A stretch of DNA of 64,000 bases from Pseudopyrenochaeta lycopersici (lineage: Eukaryota > Ascomycota > Dothideomycetes > Pleosporales > Pseudopyrenochaetaceae), in contig NHZP01000001.1 in the NCBI GenBank assembly GCA_003313425.1, positions 1,550,001-1,614,000 on the forward strand, written 5' to 3'. Numbering within the stretch: position 1 is the first letter of the stretch; the number at the start of each line of letters is the position of its first letter. A program made the translations under genes and the position numbers. Positions 49,046 to 60,889 of this stretch are shown here, one piece after another. The notes beneath the pieces are model-generated. The model did no database searches. It was not told the origin of the DNA and worked only from the letters and a program-made list of their open reading frames with translations.

Positions 49046-52000
49046 ACAGTTGTGCTGAACCCGCAAACACAGAGCTAGGTAGACTACACGCAGGCAGCCT
49101 GCAGGAAGTTACAAAAGAAATAGACTAAAATAATAGGGACAGTAAGATAAATAGCAGAGAGGACGGCTAAAGCGGTACAGAGGAAGTACTAAGGCAGAAG
49201 TAACAGAATTAACTAATAACGCCTAACTAAATAGCCTAATTCTTCGCTAGATTTATACAGAGTATTTAAGCACTACCCTAAACAGCTCTAACAGAGACGC
49301 TAGGGGGAGGAGCTGCTACCTTCTAGGTGCAGGAGGTAGGTTACTTTTAACTAAACTTAGACTAAGCTATAGGAAGAAGCGTAGTAATATACGTTAGGAC
49401 AGATACCTATATTAGGGACGTGTTCATATTTATTAACTGACTAAGGGATGCTATAGCCGCACGAGGCGACAGGGCAGAGTAGGAAGTGAAGCCACGAATA
49501 GTATAATACTTAAAAGGAGACGCACTAGAATAGTATATAATATTGTTAGATATTAAGAAGAATAGTCTATGATACACACTAGGCCTTAAGTAATAGGAGC
49601 AGCTATTAGTTAATTACTTTTGGCTACTGTTTGAAAAGGTAATAAATAGGCTAACGCGCGCGAAATATAGCCTAGAGAACGCAAAGGCGCGCAGGGACGC
49701 TAGACTATACGTCTATGCTGTTGTCTAAAATACTAAAATAGTAGGTATGTTAGATATAATAACTTAACTAAACTTCGCGTAGAACGGGATTTACCTATTG
49801 CTAAGAGATTTAATATAATAACTAACCGTAATAATAGATGTCGTAAGTTTTATATAAGTAATAGTAGATAAGAGGGACATATAGTCTAGTCTAGCGTAAA
49901 TCTATATTAATAACAGTATAGGTGCTAGGCTAAAATTTTATAACAGTAGAGGTAATAATAGAGGTTAGTATCCTAACTAGACGCGGCGCGGCAGCCTAGA
50001 AGTTAGCACACAATTTAATAGGACGACGTACTGCGAATATAAGTAAAGTAGACCTACTTATAGTAATTAGAACCTAGCAGGGGGATTAGGAAGTACGCGG
50101 GACAGTTAAGATCCTAGGTTTAGCTAACAGGGATCCTTATTGTTAATAAGAGAACTACTTACTATAGTAAGTAGAAATTAGCTAGTAAGACAATTTAATA
50201 ACAGAAAAGAGTTAGGTAGCAGGCTAGCGCAGAAATAGGATAACAGGCTGCTTAGGCCTTTTTAGGCAAATTTGGTGGACGTAGATTACAGCGCAGCAGA
50301 CGAGGAGGCATTTTAAGCAGGTTGCGAATACGCGTTAACTCAGATAGCCTTAGCAGAGGATAAAGGCGGCGAGCTAGGCTAAGAAAGTAAGGATTACGAC
50401 AGTAACGCCTTTAACAACGTAGTATTAATAAACTTTGTTTACATATTAAAGTATAGAGTACAGGCTAAGAAGGATAATCTAGGAATCGTTTGCTAAAGGT
50501 GCTAATAAGAATTTAGCTTAAATAATAAGCTATATAAGCATCTAAAGGACTGTATAAAGAGAAGACTAAAGGTTAGCGCTGCGCTAGTAGTTAAAGTAGT
50601 AATAGCTGCGCTAACACTAGGGACAGTGTTATCTAGCATAGGCACAGATTTTAAGAAATAGACCTACGTTACGATACAGGCAGTATTATTAGAACACGGT
50701 CTATCAGAGGCGGTCTGCCTAGACTTAGGAAACGTTATAACCTTAGTAGATTAACGTTAGCTAATGCAGCAGAACTCTTAAGTACAGGTCTATCGCATAA
50801 CTAAGCGAGTAGGAGTAAAAGGAGTTAAGAATAGCTAAATTAAAACCCTAGAATACGCGATAATTAACCTATACATCCCTAGGTATTATATGCGGGACAG
50901 CTAAAAGATTACTGTAAAAGCTAAAGTATTAGTAGAGGCATATATTATAGAAGAGTTACTATTAAAACTATTACTAGGGATAGACATTCTAACACCCTAC
51001 AGAATAATCTTAGACCTTAGTAAGGAAGTACTAACAGTCTAGAGATATAAGAATATAGAAGTACTAATTAATATGTACGTGAAGCTAGGATATTAAACTA
51101 GACGAATATTATATACGACAGCTAACACAAAAATCTAGGTAAATGCGATAACAGTAATACTAATATAACTAAGGGGAAAAGAAGAGGTACCCCTTAACTA
51201 GGACTACTTATTTAAGCTAAAGCTGCGTAATAAGCGCCTTAGACATAATAGCGGACTATACGCGTAAGTAGTAGAAGCAATAGTATAGTATATCCTCGTC
51301 TATAATACTGCAGTAAGTAACGTTACTTAGTAGAAAGGCATAAGAGTAGGACAAATATGCCCGTTAGAGGCGGATAGTATAGACGAACTCCCTACTTATT
51401 ATTACGTAATAGTAACAGATATAGCTGCGCTATAGTAAGCAGCGGCCTTGTCTAATATTATGTTAACAGAATGTAAGTATAATGCGAGGAGTTACTATCT
51501 AGTCGCAATTAGTAAATAATTAGCGTATTAAGGAATTATCTTAGAAGGACTGTCCTAATAAAGAAAGCTTAATAACAGAGAGCTGCAGGCTACTAAGAAT
51601 AATTTATAGAAGAGAGCTTTTAGAGTAGTTATCTAAGGCATAAAGGAGGTAGTAAAGGAGATTAATAATATAGTTAGATAATATAAGGGATTGTTTACTA
51701 ATAATAGTAAGATAATTCTATTACTAAAGAATAATTAGCTAAGAATCCTGTTAGTAAGCAACTAGAAGACAGTAGGGGCGAAGTTAGTGCACTAAGTCTA
51801 CCTACTAGGACTAAAAGAGAAGGACCTAGTTAATAAGGTTTTTAATAATCTATATAAGAAAGATAAGATGTTATAGTTAAAAGAAAATACGCCCTTCTAA
51901 TTTCTAGTGTTCGTCGTCTAGAGGAACGCGATAGTAGATAGTTAGGTCGTGCAAAAGGGCTAAGTAGTAATTAACATTAGAGGCCTAAATAAGATAGTAA

Positions 52001-54870
52001 GGCGTAATAGTTATCCTATTCTACTTATATAAGCATTACTTAAGTAAGTACGCAGGAAGTCCTTTTTAGCGATAGTTAATATAGTAACTTATTTTTATTA
52101 ATTCTAGTTAGCAGAGGAAGATTAACATAAGGTTATAGTAGCATCTTACTAAGGATTAGAACAATTTAACGTCGCCCTAATAGGCTTTTGCAATTTACTA
52201 CTATACGCGTAACGCTAGACTAATATAGTAATCCGCGAATCTAAGTGCGATAAGTTCGCGTTAGGATATATTAATAATTACCTTATTATAAGCGATTCGC
52301 GCGAGGCGCATCTTAAATATCTAAATTAGCTGTTCGCAGCGTTAAATAAGCGAAGGTTTACACTTAGCGGTCCTAAAGCTTACTTAGGCTTCCTATTATT
52401 AATTCTGCTAGGGTAAAGAGTTAACGCCTTTAGAATATATACGCTAGAAAATAAAATTACTGCTATTAGCAGCATAGCCTTTCTAACAACCCTGTTAGAT
52501 TTAGAGACGTACCTAGGTATAATAAGTTAGCTGAGATAATATGTTGTATACTACTGCTAGTTAGCGGAGCTACTACAGAAGGAGAAGACAGACCTGTTAA
52601 AGAAAGCCCTAACCTTAGGATACGCTAGGGCTAACTACTCTAAGACTATATAAGTACCTTAGGATTAGGGCTAACTACTCTAAGACTATATAAGTACCTT
52701 AGGATTAGGACGACCTATAGGCATTATACTAAGCACTACAGGCAGTATTTAAGGATAAGAGGTTCTTGTTACATTTTTACCTAGAACGTTAGTTATTTAT
52801 AGGAGTTAACGTATTAAAGAAGCGAGGCTTTAGCGTAATAGTATACTATGTAAAGGGAGATACTGTAAAGCTAAAGGAAGTTAGAGTTAAGGACGTTAAG
52901 CTAATTCTTTTTTTATTAAAGATACTGTTGTTGCTAGTAGAACGTAGGTATTACTTAACTAAGTTAGAGGTCGCCTGTGTAGTGTAGACAGTGCGTAAGA
53001 TTCAGTATATAGTAGAATCCACCCTAGATAATAAGCTAGCTATAATATTAACAGATTATGCGGTAATAATAGGTATAGTAACTTAAACTAATCTAAACAG
53101 CTTGTTAACTAACAAGTTAAATATAGGACTTATTTAAGCCTCGTAATATCTGTCCTAGTTTTAATTAATTGTGCGGTACATTCTAGGAAGACAGCACGTG
53201 GTGCCTAACGCGTTATTAAGATTAGACAGTGTAACGTTAAAATCAGACTACAGCGAGACAGACGTACTAGGGGATCTCTGTGCGATAACCCAGCACACTT
53301 GCCTGTGAACTATAGGCAACGAAGCTTATTATGTCACTACAGTTAATATTAAACTAAGGTTTAAAGAAGAATTACAGAAGGCATATAAGCAGGAGAAGCA
53401 TTAGGTAAACGTGTTGGCCGTCCTCTAACTAGTAGGGCAGACAACAGAATTAGAGGACTTACTAATTCCCTTTGTGTTACGCGATAGACTACTATACAAC
53501 GTGGACGCAGAGGATAGCTAACTAAAGCTAGTGGTTCCTAAGAGCCTGTAAGGCAATATTTTTAAGATAGTTTATAATAAGCGCTTTCACGTAGGCTTTA
53601 AGCAATTATACGAAATAATTCGCTAAAACTATTATATTAGATAATTAGCTAAACATTTAGACGTCTATATAGCCCGCTATCGCGTATGTAGGCCTAATTA
53701 GATAAGGCGACATAAGCCCTACAGCTAATTAAAGCTAATATTATTACTACCTATTCCCTTTTATATAGTTATAATAGACTTTATAGATCTACTAGAGAAT
53801 AAAAGCTATAACTAATGCCTTTCTGCTATAGATAAGTTTTTAAAGAGAATTACATTAGTAGAAGGGAAAAAGGAGTAGTTAGGCGAGCGCTGGGCAGAGC
53901 CCCTAGTAACAGCGTTAACAGACTAGGGCATCTTAGCTGCTATAATCATAGACTGAGACCCCAAATTCGTTAGCGATATATAGTAAGGAATTTTTAAAGA
54001 AGTTAGCATAAGGATTCTTATGTTAACAGCTTACTACCTACAGATAGATAGATAGTCTGAACAGACAGTTTAAACAGTAAAAATTGTAATTTAGTTCTAT
54101 CTAGCCAGCGGCGGAAAAGGATAGGTCTACCTACTACTATATATTAGACGGGTGATAAATAACTTAGTTAGCGCAGCTACAGGTTTATCGCTAAATAAGA
54201 TTATATATAGACAAAAGCTATTGGAAGGCTTGCTAGGCGATTAAGCCACGACGAAGTTCGTGCAGGACAGGGACGTTGTACGTAAGGAAGTCTAGGACGC
54301 ATTAGTATATGCAGCAGTTCGAATAAAGGTATAGTATGATAAGGGACACATCCTAATGCAACTAGAAGTGGGCGACTTAGTGTACGTTCAACTATATAAA
54401 GGCTATAACTTAGCAGATGTATACTAAAAGGTGGGTTAACAATATAATAGGCTATAGCTTATAAAGAAGGTAATTAGAAGTAACGCCGCTAAGCTTAACC
54501 TACTAAGTACGTGGAAGGTCTATCTAGTTATTAACGTTAAGTATCTAGAAAGGTTTAATCTAGATGACCTGTACGATCGGCCGATGCTAGAATAACTAGG
54601 GCTAGTTAACAACGACAGAAATGATAATATAGGAGCCTTTTATAAGGTAGAACGCATCGTGGGCCGTTAAGTAGCGCAGCTTAGGCGATATTAAAAGTAG
54701 ACTGTGTAATATTAAGTAAAGTAGAAAGGATAGAGCACCTAGTATAATAAATAGATAAGTAAGGAGGACATTAATCTAGAAATAGTTACAGAGTTTAATA
54801 AAACTATACCTCTGTTAAGGATTAAGGAGGATAAATTGTCGTCTTAATAGGAAACGCGTGCGCGTCGCTA
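49046..54870 (+). pseudogene. gag-pol of Gypsy F, RIP-inactivated, one frameshift
   Basis: Gag (YLKGDALE near 49507) runs without frameshift into a C-X2-C-X12-H-X3-C zinc finger at 50491-50553, whose four ligands survive. Protease is about 50900-51050 (LLLGIDIL). RT about 51880-52560 (INIRGLNKIVRR; catalytic box YINNYLII at 52267, Asp to Asn). RNase H about 52720-53220. Integrase has an HHCC region (about 53580-53695) and IDFIDLL / IIIDQDPKFVSD. A chromodomain lies about 54638-54770 (FYKVERIVGR...). Frame 1 is kept to about 52630, where a 40-bp tandem duplication shifts it to frame 2 for the rest. Confidence 0.85.
52628..52709 (+). repeat. 40-bp tandem duplication in Gypsy F pol
   Basis: The segment starting GGGCTAACTACTC is present twice, period 40 bp (52631 and 52671). 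40 is not a multiple of three, which accounts for the change of pol frame across this point. Confidence 0.93.
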
Positions 54871-54999
54871 GGGACGCGACAATCGCACGTAAATAATTGT
54901 TTAGGCGTTTAGCGTTCGGCGTTTGTAGCAGCTTAGCCTAGGCAACATAGTTACTACTAACCTACATTAATATTTACTAGGAGCTGCGAGCAGTGCAAT

Positions 55000-57372
55000 A
55001 ATAATAACTTAGCTAAGTAGGACACATTACATATTATCGCAACATTAATAAGTTAATATATAACAGCAAAACTAGCCTGGCACTTCAACGGCCTATTAGC
55101 TATTTCGTACACGGCATATTTATAATTATTAAATAATAGCGACACTAGCAAGGACTAGTTAGCTGCTATAAGCTTAGGAACTATTAGCTTTAGGAAGTAT
55201 TAACGATATAATAAAGAAGTTAACGATCCTAATACTATTTAGGTACAGTTGCTAGCGTTATATAATATAAGGTTATATAATAACATGCTATATATTACTA
55301 ACTTTAACAGAACAGTTATAATAGAGTGCATACTAGAAGCTAGATGCTATTTACTAGATAATTTAGTTAGCAGACTACTAGGCCTATATAAGGCTAGCAG
55401 AATTAAGAAAAAGGATTTATATAAGCGTTAGCTATTAATATTTAACTCTAAAGGAAAGGTGTATAAGGCCCGTCGCCTAATAGGGGACCTGTACCTAATA
55501 ATTAATAAATAAGGTTAAACAGTATTTAGAATAGTAATAACATATAACTTACTATATAGGGTAGGCTATAAGTAGAAGGAATAGGTATAGAGCGCTAGGA
55601 ATCTTAAGCTTACCTAACAGGACTATTTTTAGTAGTTAGACAACAGTAAAGGAAGGTGCCTTGTACCTTTAAACATTATTGCGGTACTAGGGGTACCCTG
55701 GGACGATAGAGGCATGTTAGACGTCCTAACCCCTCAAGAGGCAGACTACCTTGCTATGGATAGCAGACGTGTCTATAAGGACAGCAGCGGCCTACTAATA
55801 ATTGTGTTAGTGCAATTTGCTACTAAGGATAGTTAATAACTACTAAACAGCTCTAAGGAACTAAAGCTGCCTGCAGGTAGAGCTTATAAGCTAGACCTAG
55901 GCGACGTTAAGGTAGACTAGCTAAAGGCTGGACAAGCTAAACTATTTACTTAATTCTTACGTAATATTAAGGCTACGCTCTAAAGCTCGTTCTTTTCGCT
56001 AAGTTAGAGGAAAAGCGTTAACTATCCTACTATTAGCTCGCTACCCTCCCTAGTAGCCTAACTAGAGAAGAAGAAGATCGCAATTAAATAAGAATTTAGC
56101 ACTATTATAACCGCGGCAACAGCTAAGGAGGACGCCTTCTTAGTAACATTGTTGGACGATAATAAATAGGACAGCGACAGAGACTAGGCTATAGAAAGTG
56201 AGCGGAACGTTGTGCTAGAAGTTAATGAGGAGCCAGCGCTATAATAGACTGAGCAGGACATAAGGCGATTAGTGAAGCAGATCTAACAGTATAAAGATTA
56301 AGGTGCGTATGTTATAGCAACTATAGTATAAGCAAAGGCCTAGGATAACTAGGCAGACTTTACGATAGGCACGTTAGTTAAGCAGAAGCTGAGGAAGATG
56401 GAAGCGGACGCAAGGGACGCAAACGCAAAGGAGGTCAGCCAACTTATCAACTTAGTAGTTGACGACGTTGTTGAGGGGCTGAAGCGATAGTATGTAGCTA
56501 AACACGCAGGCATCTTAAACCTGTATCGCTTAATAGAGGACGACGTGCGCTACTAGGACTAACACTCTAGCTATAATATGTACCTTACCTTTATTAATAA
56601 GTATAAAGGCTGCGAACTTATAGTTAGCTTACTAATAGAAGAGTAGCTAAAGGATCCTCTGCAGGTAGTTAATACTAAGGCTACCTTTAAGCTATTAGAC
56701 GCAGCTAGCTACGACCTTAACAGAGTTTAGAAGGACACGGAGCTATATAAAGCATTTTTATATGCTTATCTACCCTAGTTAACTAAGAGGGACATATTAG
56801 GCGACCTGTGTAGGCGCTATAAACTAAGCAACCCTAATGCTATGCGAGTTAAGGATAACACAGGCGATATTAACTTAGCTAGGTACCTGCAGAAGCAAAG
56901 TAAACACCTAGAGACTAGCTTGCCTAATCCCTTCTACGCTAGATAAGAAGTATTAGAGTAAAACTTAACTAAACGTAAGCAGGATAAGACGAAGAAACGT
57001 AAGGCCTCGCCTGCAGAATACAAGGCTCAGGCTAGTGAAACGGTAATGTTAGCGTATAACGGGGCAGTTAAGAAAGTACAGATTGCTAAGAAGACGAAGC
57101 AAGCCTAGATAGAGCAGGAGGAACTAGTAAGTGCTGCTACTACGACAGTTAACTGAAGCGAGGAGGCTCTAACCCAGCGCAAGAGAGGTCGTCTAGTAAA
57201 AGGAGAGGGTAAGGCACCTACAGTCAAGCCCACGGCAGCAGCTAGTAGAGGCAAAAGGCAGCGGAAATAGACGAAGGGAGGCGAACAGGTCGGAGAAGAA
57301 ATGGCAGCAACAAATTAGAATGGTAAGCAGGAAACGAGTTAAGGCAAGGATGGAGCATCCGAGGACGGATGA
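55000..57372 (+). pseudogene. accessory ORF3 of Gypsy F, unknown function
   Basis: Downstream of the chromodomain, a separate plus-strand frame (frame 1; pol ends in frame 2) continues for about 2.3 kb up to the 3' LTR. Coding character begins around 55000-55080; the start codon is not identifiable. Landmarks: TNFNRTVIIECILEARCYLL (about 55295-55354), LVPLNIIAVLGVPWDDRG (about 55660-55712), LTPQEADYLAMDSRRVY (about 55728-55778), and a Lys/Arg-rich tail (KKRKASPAEYK near 56995) that looks like a nuclear-localising or nucleic-acid-binding end. A TGA at 57154 may be a mutated TGG; the last TGA is at 57370-57372. Stops are mostly RIP-type. No family recognised. It is not integrase, envelope or RNase H by motif. 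Confidence 0.6.
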
Positions 57373-57395
57373 CGGCTTTTGAAAAGAGGGCTAAT

Positions 57396-57539
57396 TGTAA
57401 CAATATATGAACCATGAATAGGTCACCTGACCTGGCCACAGGTCAGGTGACCCAGACTATAAAGAGGTCATAAGGCAGTTAATAGCTGAACAACAACCTT
57501 ACACACAAAACACCTGACACAACCTGCGATTGACTGACA
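57396..57539 (+). repeat. 3' LTR of Gypsy F
   Basis: 144 bp, TGTAACAATATATG...GACTGACA, close to the unmutated state. Contains a 32-bp hairpin (57421-57452, 14-bp arms, GCCA loop). Preceded by a purine-rich tract GAAAAGAGGG. Confidence 0.93.
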
Positions 57540-57544
57540 ACTTA

Positions 57545-57865
57545 TATCTAGCTATATAAGAGGTAAAGCTACTAAATAAGTAAAGCCTTATTTAGTTAAG
57601 TACCTAAGTAGTAATAATAAGCTTAAAGAGTTAATTAGTATATTTAAAGAGACTAGTAAATTTAAAAAATATATATATTAAGTATTTAGACTTCTAAATA
57701 AGATAACTATTATAGAATAGAAGATCTAAAGTATATAATAAACTTAGTTTACTACTAACTACGCTAATAAATTTTTAGAGTATTCTAGATAAACTAACTA
57801 GAATAATAATACTTTAAAGATAATATATAAATAAGGCTTAAAAGTAGATATCTAGTACGGGCGAG
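57545..57865 (+). pseudogene. element E gag, second piece
   Basis: Continues the frame broken at 35755 and aligns to element B gag (about 28447-28760). Ends at the A2 LTR; the last five bases GCGAG are the candidate TSD of A2. Confidence 0.65.
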
Positions 57866-58115
57866 TGTAATAGGCTGCGCTCTTTAAGCAGGAGAGGCTT
57901 TACTACTATCGCACGGGGAAAGAACTCCTTAATCTCCTCTGCCTTCTTTTCTTATTAGCTCGTACAAGTTAGTAGCTAGAGAAGCACGTTCCTCTTTACT
58001 TATACAAATATATATATATATCCTCTAAGGATACCTATAACCTCTTCTCTATCTTTCTCCTTCTATAGTATAGGATAAATGCACACTCGTTAGCTAGGCC
58101 TCTTCGCCTATAATA
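57866..58115 (+). repeat. 5' LTR of Gypsy A2
   Basis: Copy of the A LTR with extra C-to-T and G-to-A changes; terminal CA has become TA. Confidence 0.9.
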
Positions 58116-59616
58116 TAAGGAGAAAGATTAATAACCTAAAAAAATAATAGACAGACACTAAAGGCTCTTAAACTAATAAGCGTATAAGTTATAATAATAA
58201 GAGTACTAGATATAGATAATAGGAGCCTTAGGACAGCAGTAATACTAGCTGCACTAGTACGCACCTTAGTAATACTAGTTATATTAGCATAACCCCTAAT
58301 AACTACGTAATAACTAACTCTTAGTAAAAGATCTATTAGTAATAGTTAACTCCTTATAAGACAGCCTTAATAAGTTAGCTAGTTAATAGTAGAGCTAGCT
58401 GTACGAGTTATTATAGAACTAAGTTTAGGAGCTAAGGAACTTAGTTACTAAATTAAGCAGTGCATAGATAGTACGTATAGTCTCTACTCTCTTTTTAATA
58501 GAATAGTAAGACTCTCTTATATAAGAGATTAGGAAACTAAAACTACTAAATATAGAAGTCTTTAAGAAAGGCTCGCATAAGTAATATCTTTAATAGAAAA
58601 TAAAGGTCTAAGTAAAGCTATATAGAGACTATATAGCCTACCTAAACAATAATAGTAGAGTAAATTACGTTATTACTTATATAACAGGCTAAGCGTTTAA
58701 CGCCCTTAGCCTATACGTAATAAACCTTATAAATAAGCTAGTAATACTATCCCTCCTTAAGCTATAGTCCTACCTTAATAACTTCTTTAAGGACTCTATA
58801 GTAAGAGAGAAGGCCCTTAAATACCTCTATATAACTAAGTAAGGAAGAATAGAATTTAACTCTTATATTTAAGCGTTTAACCTTAAGCTCCTTAAAGCTA
58901 AGTTAGATAACGTAAGCTATATTTAGAAGATTAACTATTTTAAGAGCAGCTTAAATAGTAAGCTACTAAAGACCTAAGTAGGTTATTAACTACTATTTAG
59001 AGAAACGTATAAAGAGTTTATATAATAGACTAGGGTAACCTAAGAAAATTTAAAAGCTATAAAGAGAATTACTATAAGTAAGAGCTATATAAGTAAAGCG
59101 TATAACACGCAGAACTAACTAATAACCTAAAGAGATAATAATAAGATAGACTAGATAACTTCTATAAGAGCTTACTAGCTCTATATAAAACTTAGAAAAG
59201 AATTTTAGGAAATATATAAATAAGTTTAAGAAAGAAAAGAGAATAGCGCCTATTTAAGGTATAGTCTATATAACTACTAAGTAGCCTAGTATATAATAAA
59301 GTTATTAAATAGCCAAGAAGGCTATTATATAAGATAGGTTAATAAACCTATAAAACTTATAAAGATTATATCTATAACTACTAAATAAGTAATAGAATCC
59401 TTATCTTCCTTAGATAAGGGAAAAGAGTAGCTCTAGTATAAAGTTGTGTGCTAGAGCCTATATAAGTCTAAAACTCTATATAAATAATAAGGTTACTTTT
59501 ACTATAGCTAGTAACTATAAAACCTATATCTATAAATACTATTATTAATTCTATATAACTAGCTACTACTATAATTAATAATAGTTACTACACCTACTAT
59601 TTATTAAGTAAGAAAC
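57866..59616 (+). mobile_element. Gypsy A2: 5' LTR and gag, cut by element D
   Basis: 5' LTR 57866-58115 (250 bp), then gag collinear with A1 21525-23030 and more heavily RIP-mutated. The zinc knuckle seen in A1 is further degraded (Cys and His codons lost). It stops at GAAAC (59612-59616), where element D begins; the remainder should resume beyond the window. Confidence 0.85.
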
Positions 59617-60071
59617 TGTGAAGAATCTTAGAAGCTATCGGTGAGGATGGCCAATGAGATTGCAAGGTTGGTTCTCTGGGATAGAGTGAGGGACTAGATG
59701 GAAGGGGGGTTTTAATACTAAGACAGTAAGAGGGCGCTTCTGTAAAGAGTACTAAGGGTTTAAGAATAATTAGTATTGCTATCACTATATAGTAGAGTAT
59801 AATCTTAAGTTGAACACAATGAGCTATAGGGGCCTATTATAGTAATCTATATACAGGTTGTCCTATAGGATCCTACAAATCCTATTATAGGTTTTCCTAG
59901 GATTCTATAGGATCTGTAGGATACACGTAGTGTCCTAGAGAATCCTATAGGGGCCGTCGCTAAGCTTTCTAGGACACTAGTTCCTACTGGGCTAGCACAT
60001 GCGTCATAGCCCTAGGCTATAAGTGAGCCCTTTTTTAAGCTGCGCGTCCCCTTATTCTCAGGATCGTAACA
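59617..60071 (-). repeat. 3' LTR of Gypsy D, 455 bp
   Basis: On the minus strand it starts TGTTACGATCCTGAG and ends TTCTTCACA. The last ~270 bases match the LTRs of B and E; the first ~180 do not and contain repeated CTATAGGATCC-like words. CpA and TpG are retained. Confidence 0.85.
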
Positions 60072-60269
60072 CTATCCTCCTCCCTACTATTCATGTCCCC
60101 ATAAACTAACTAATAAGTTCTAAGAGTACTCTACAACGTTATAACCTTAGAGATTAAATAAATCGCGTTAGCTAGTTAGCTATAGTTGCCTGCGGTTATT
60201 GCGTAAAGCAGGGTTAGGAGTGTTAGATATTATCGTTAAAGAAAGAGTATAGTAATTATTATTATAATA

Positions 60270-60685
60270 GTAATAAGCTTTATAAACTAGTCAACATCCT
60301 ATTACTGAACTATTCTAAGCTGGATAAGGAGATACATCGTCTAGAAGCTCAAGAGGCAGAGGCTGAGGCAGCAGAGGAGAAGGCGCTGAGCGCGTTGCTA
60401 GCCGCTCGTTCTAAATGTAGTCGTTTGCGTAAACAGAAGGAGTTTCTTTAGAAACGTAAATAAAGTCTAGTAGACGTTTTAGGTCAGTACGTAGAGGAGA
60501 TCGAGGCCCTTAAGGCGGCAGAAGCGCTAGGGCAGGAGATCACTAATCTTAAGGAAGGTCTTATGCTAGGCACTCTGGCTCTAGACTGGAGCGTGTTTAT
60601 ACTAATATAACTAGAGGATGGTAATCCGCTCCCTAGGGTAGCTAACTTCGGGGGTAGTAGCAGTGCTATTACTCCTTCCACCTAG
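60270..60685 (+). CDS. antisense coiled-coil ORF in Gypsy D
   Basis: Encoded opposite to D's pol, between pol and the 3' LTR. The best-preserved copy of this ORF in the window: LDKEIHRLEAQEAEAEAAEE from 60320, then KALSALLAARSKCSRLRKQK, then VEEIEALKAAEALG, ending near TPST-TAG at 60683-60685. Three internal TAG/TAA codons sit where Q is expected, so it is probably inactive. The Ala/Glu/Leu/Lys pattern predicts a long coiled coil. The N-terminus upstream of 60270 is not clear. Function unknown. Confidence 0.55.
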
Positions 60686-60889
60686 GTTCGTTATTTCTTT
60701 TTCTTTCTTTCCTCTCTTTCCTAATATTCTCTAATTTTCTCTTAGCAGTTCCTTAGGTTTTCTAGTAGTTCCTACGTACTCTCTACGCTTAGGTACCCTT
60801 TCTATTTAACTAGGTAGCTGAAGCTTAGTTCTAGGTTGTTAACTCTTCTATTTCGTTAGTATCCCTAGATTTTCTTAACTTCAAACTCG

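Larger units (their letters stand above)
35756..57539 (+). mobile_element. large Gypsy F (about 9.7 kb without inserts)
   Basis: LTRs of only 144 bp at 35756-35899 and 57396-57539; perfect TSD ACTTA at 35751-35755 and 57540-57544. Three later insertions lie inside: Copia G, Gypsy C and a solo A LTR, each with its own TSD. F's own sequence is 35900-36559, 41831-42114, 48651-48790 and 49046-57395. It carries a chromovirus gag-pol and an extra downstream ORF. RIP damage is strong in gag-pol and clearly weaker in the last ~1.5 kb. Confidence 0.92.
20870..57865 (+). mobile_element. Gypsy element E: outermost, fragmented host of the nest
   Basis: Oldest resolvable Gypsy. Its 5' LTR is in three pieces: 20870-21077, 34819-34983 and 35544-35560. 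Its gag start is in two: 35561-35755 and 57545-57865. Each gap is filled by an inserted element with a TSD. The gag pieces align to gag of element B (28244 onward), so E and B are related. E is cut at 57866 by Gypsy A2 and its remainder, including its 3' LTR, is outside the window. Heavily RIP-mutated. The left flank ends TTAAT, the candidate TSD. Confidence 0.75.

Noticed and set aside
60484..60681. 65-codon minus-strand frame in Gypsy D
   Set aside because: Complement of the coiled-coil ORF on the plus strand.
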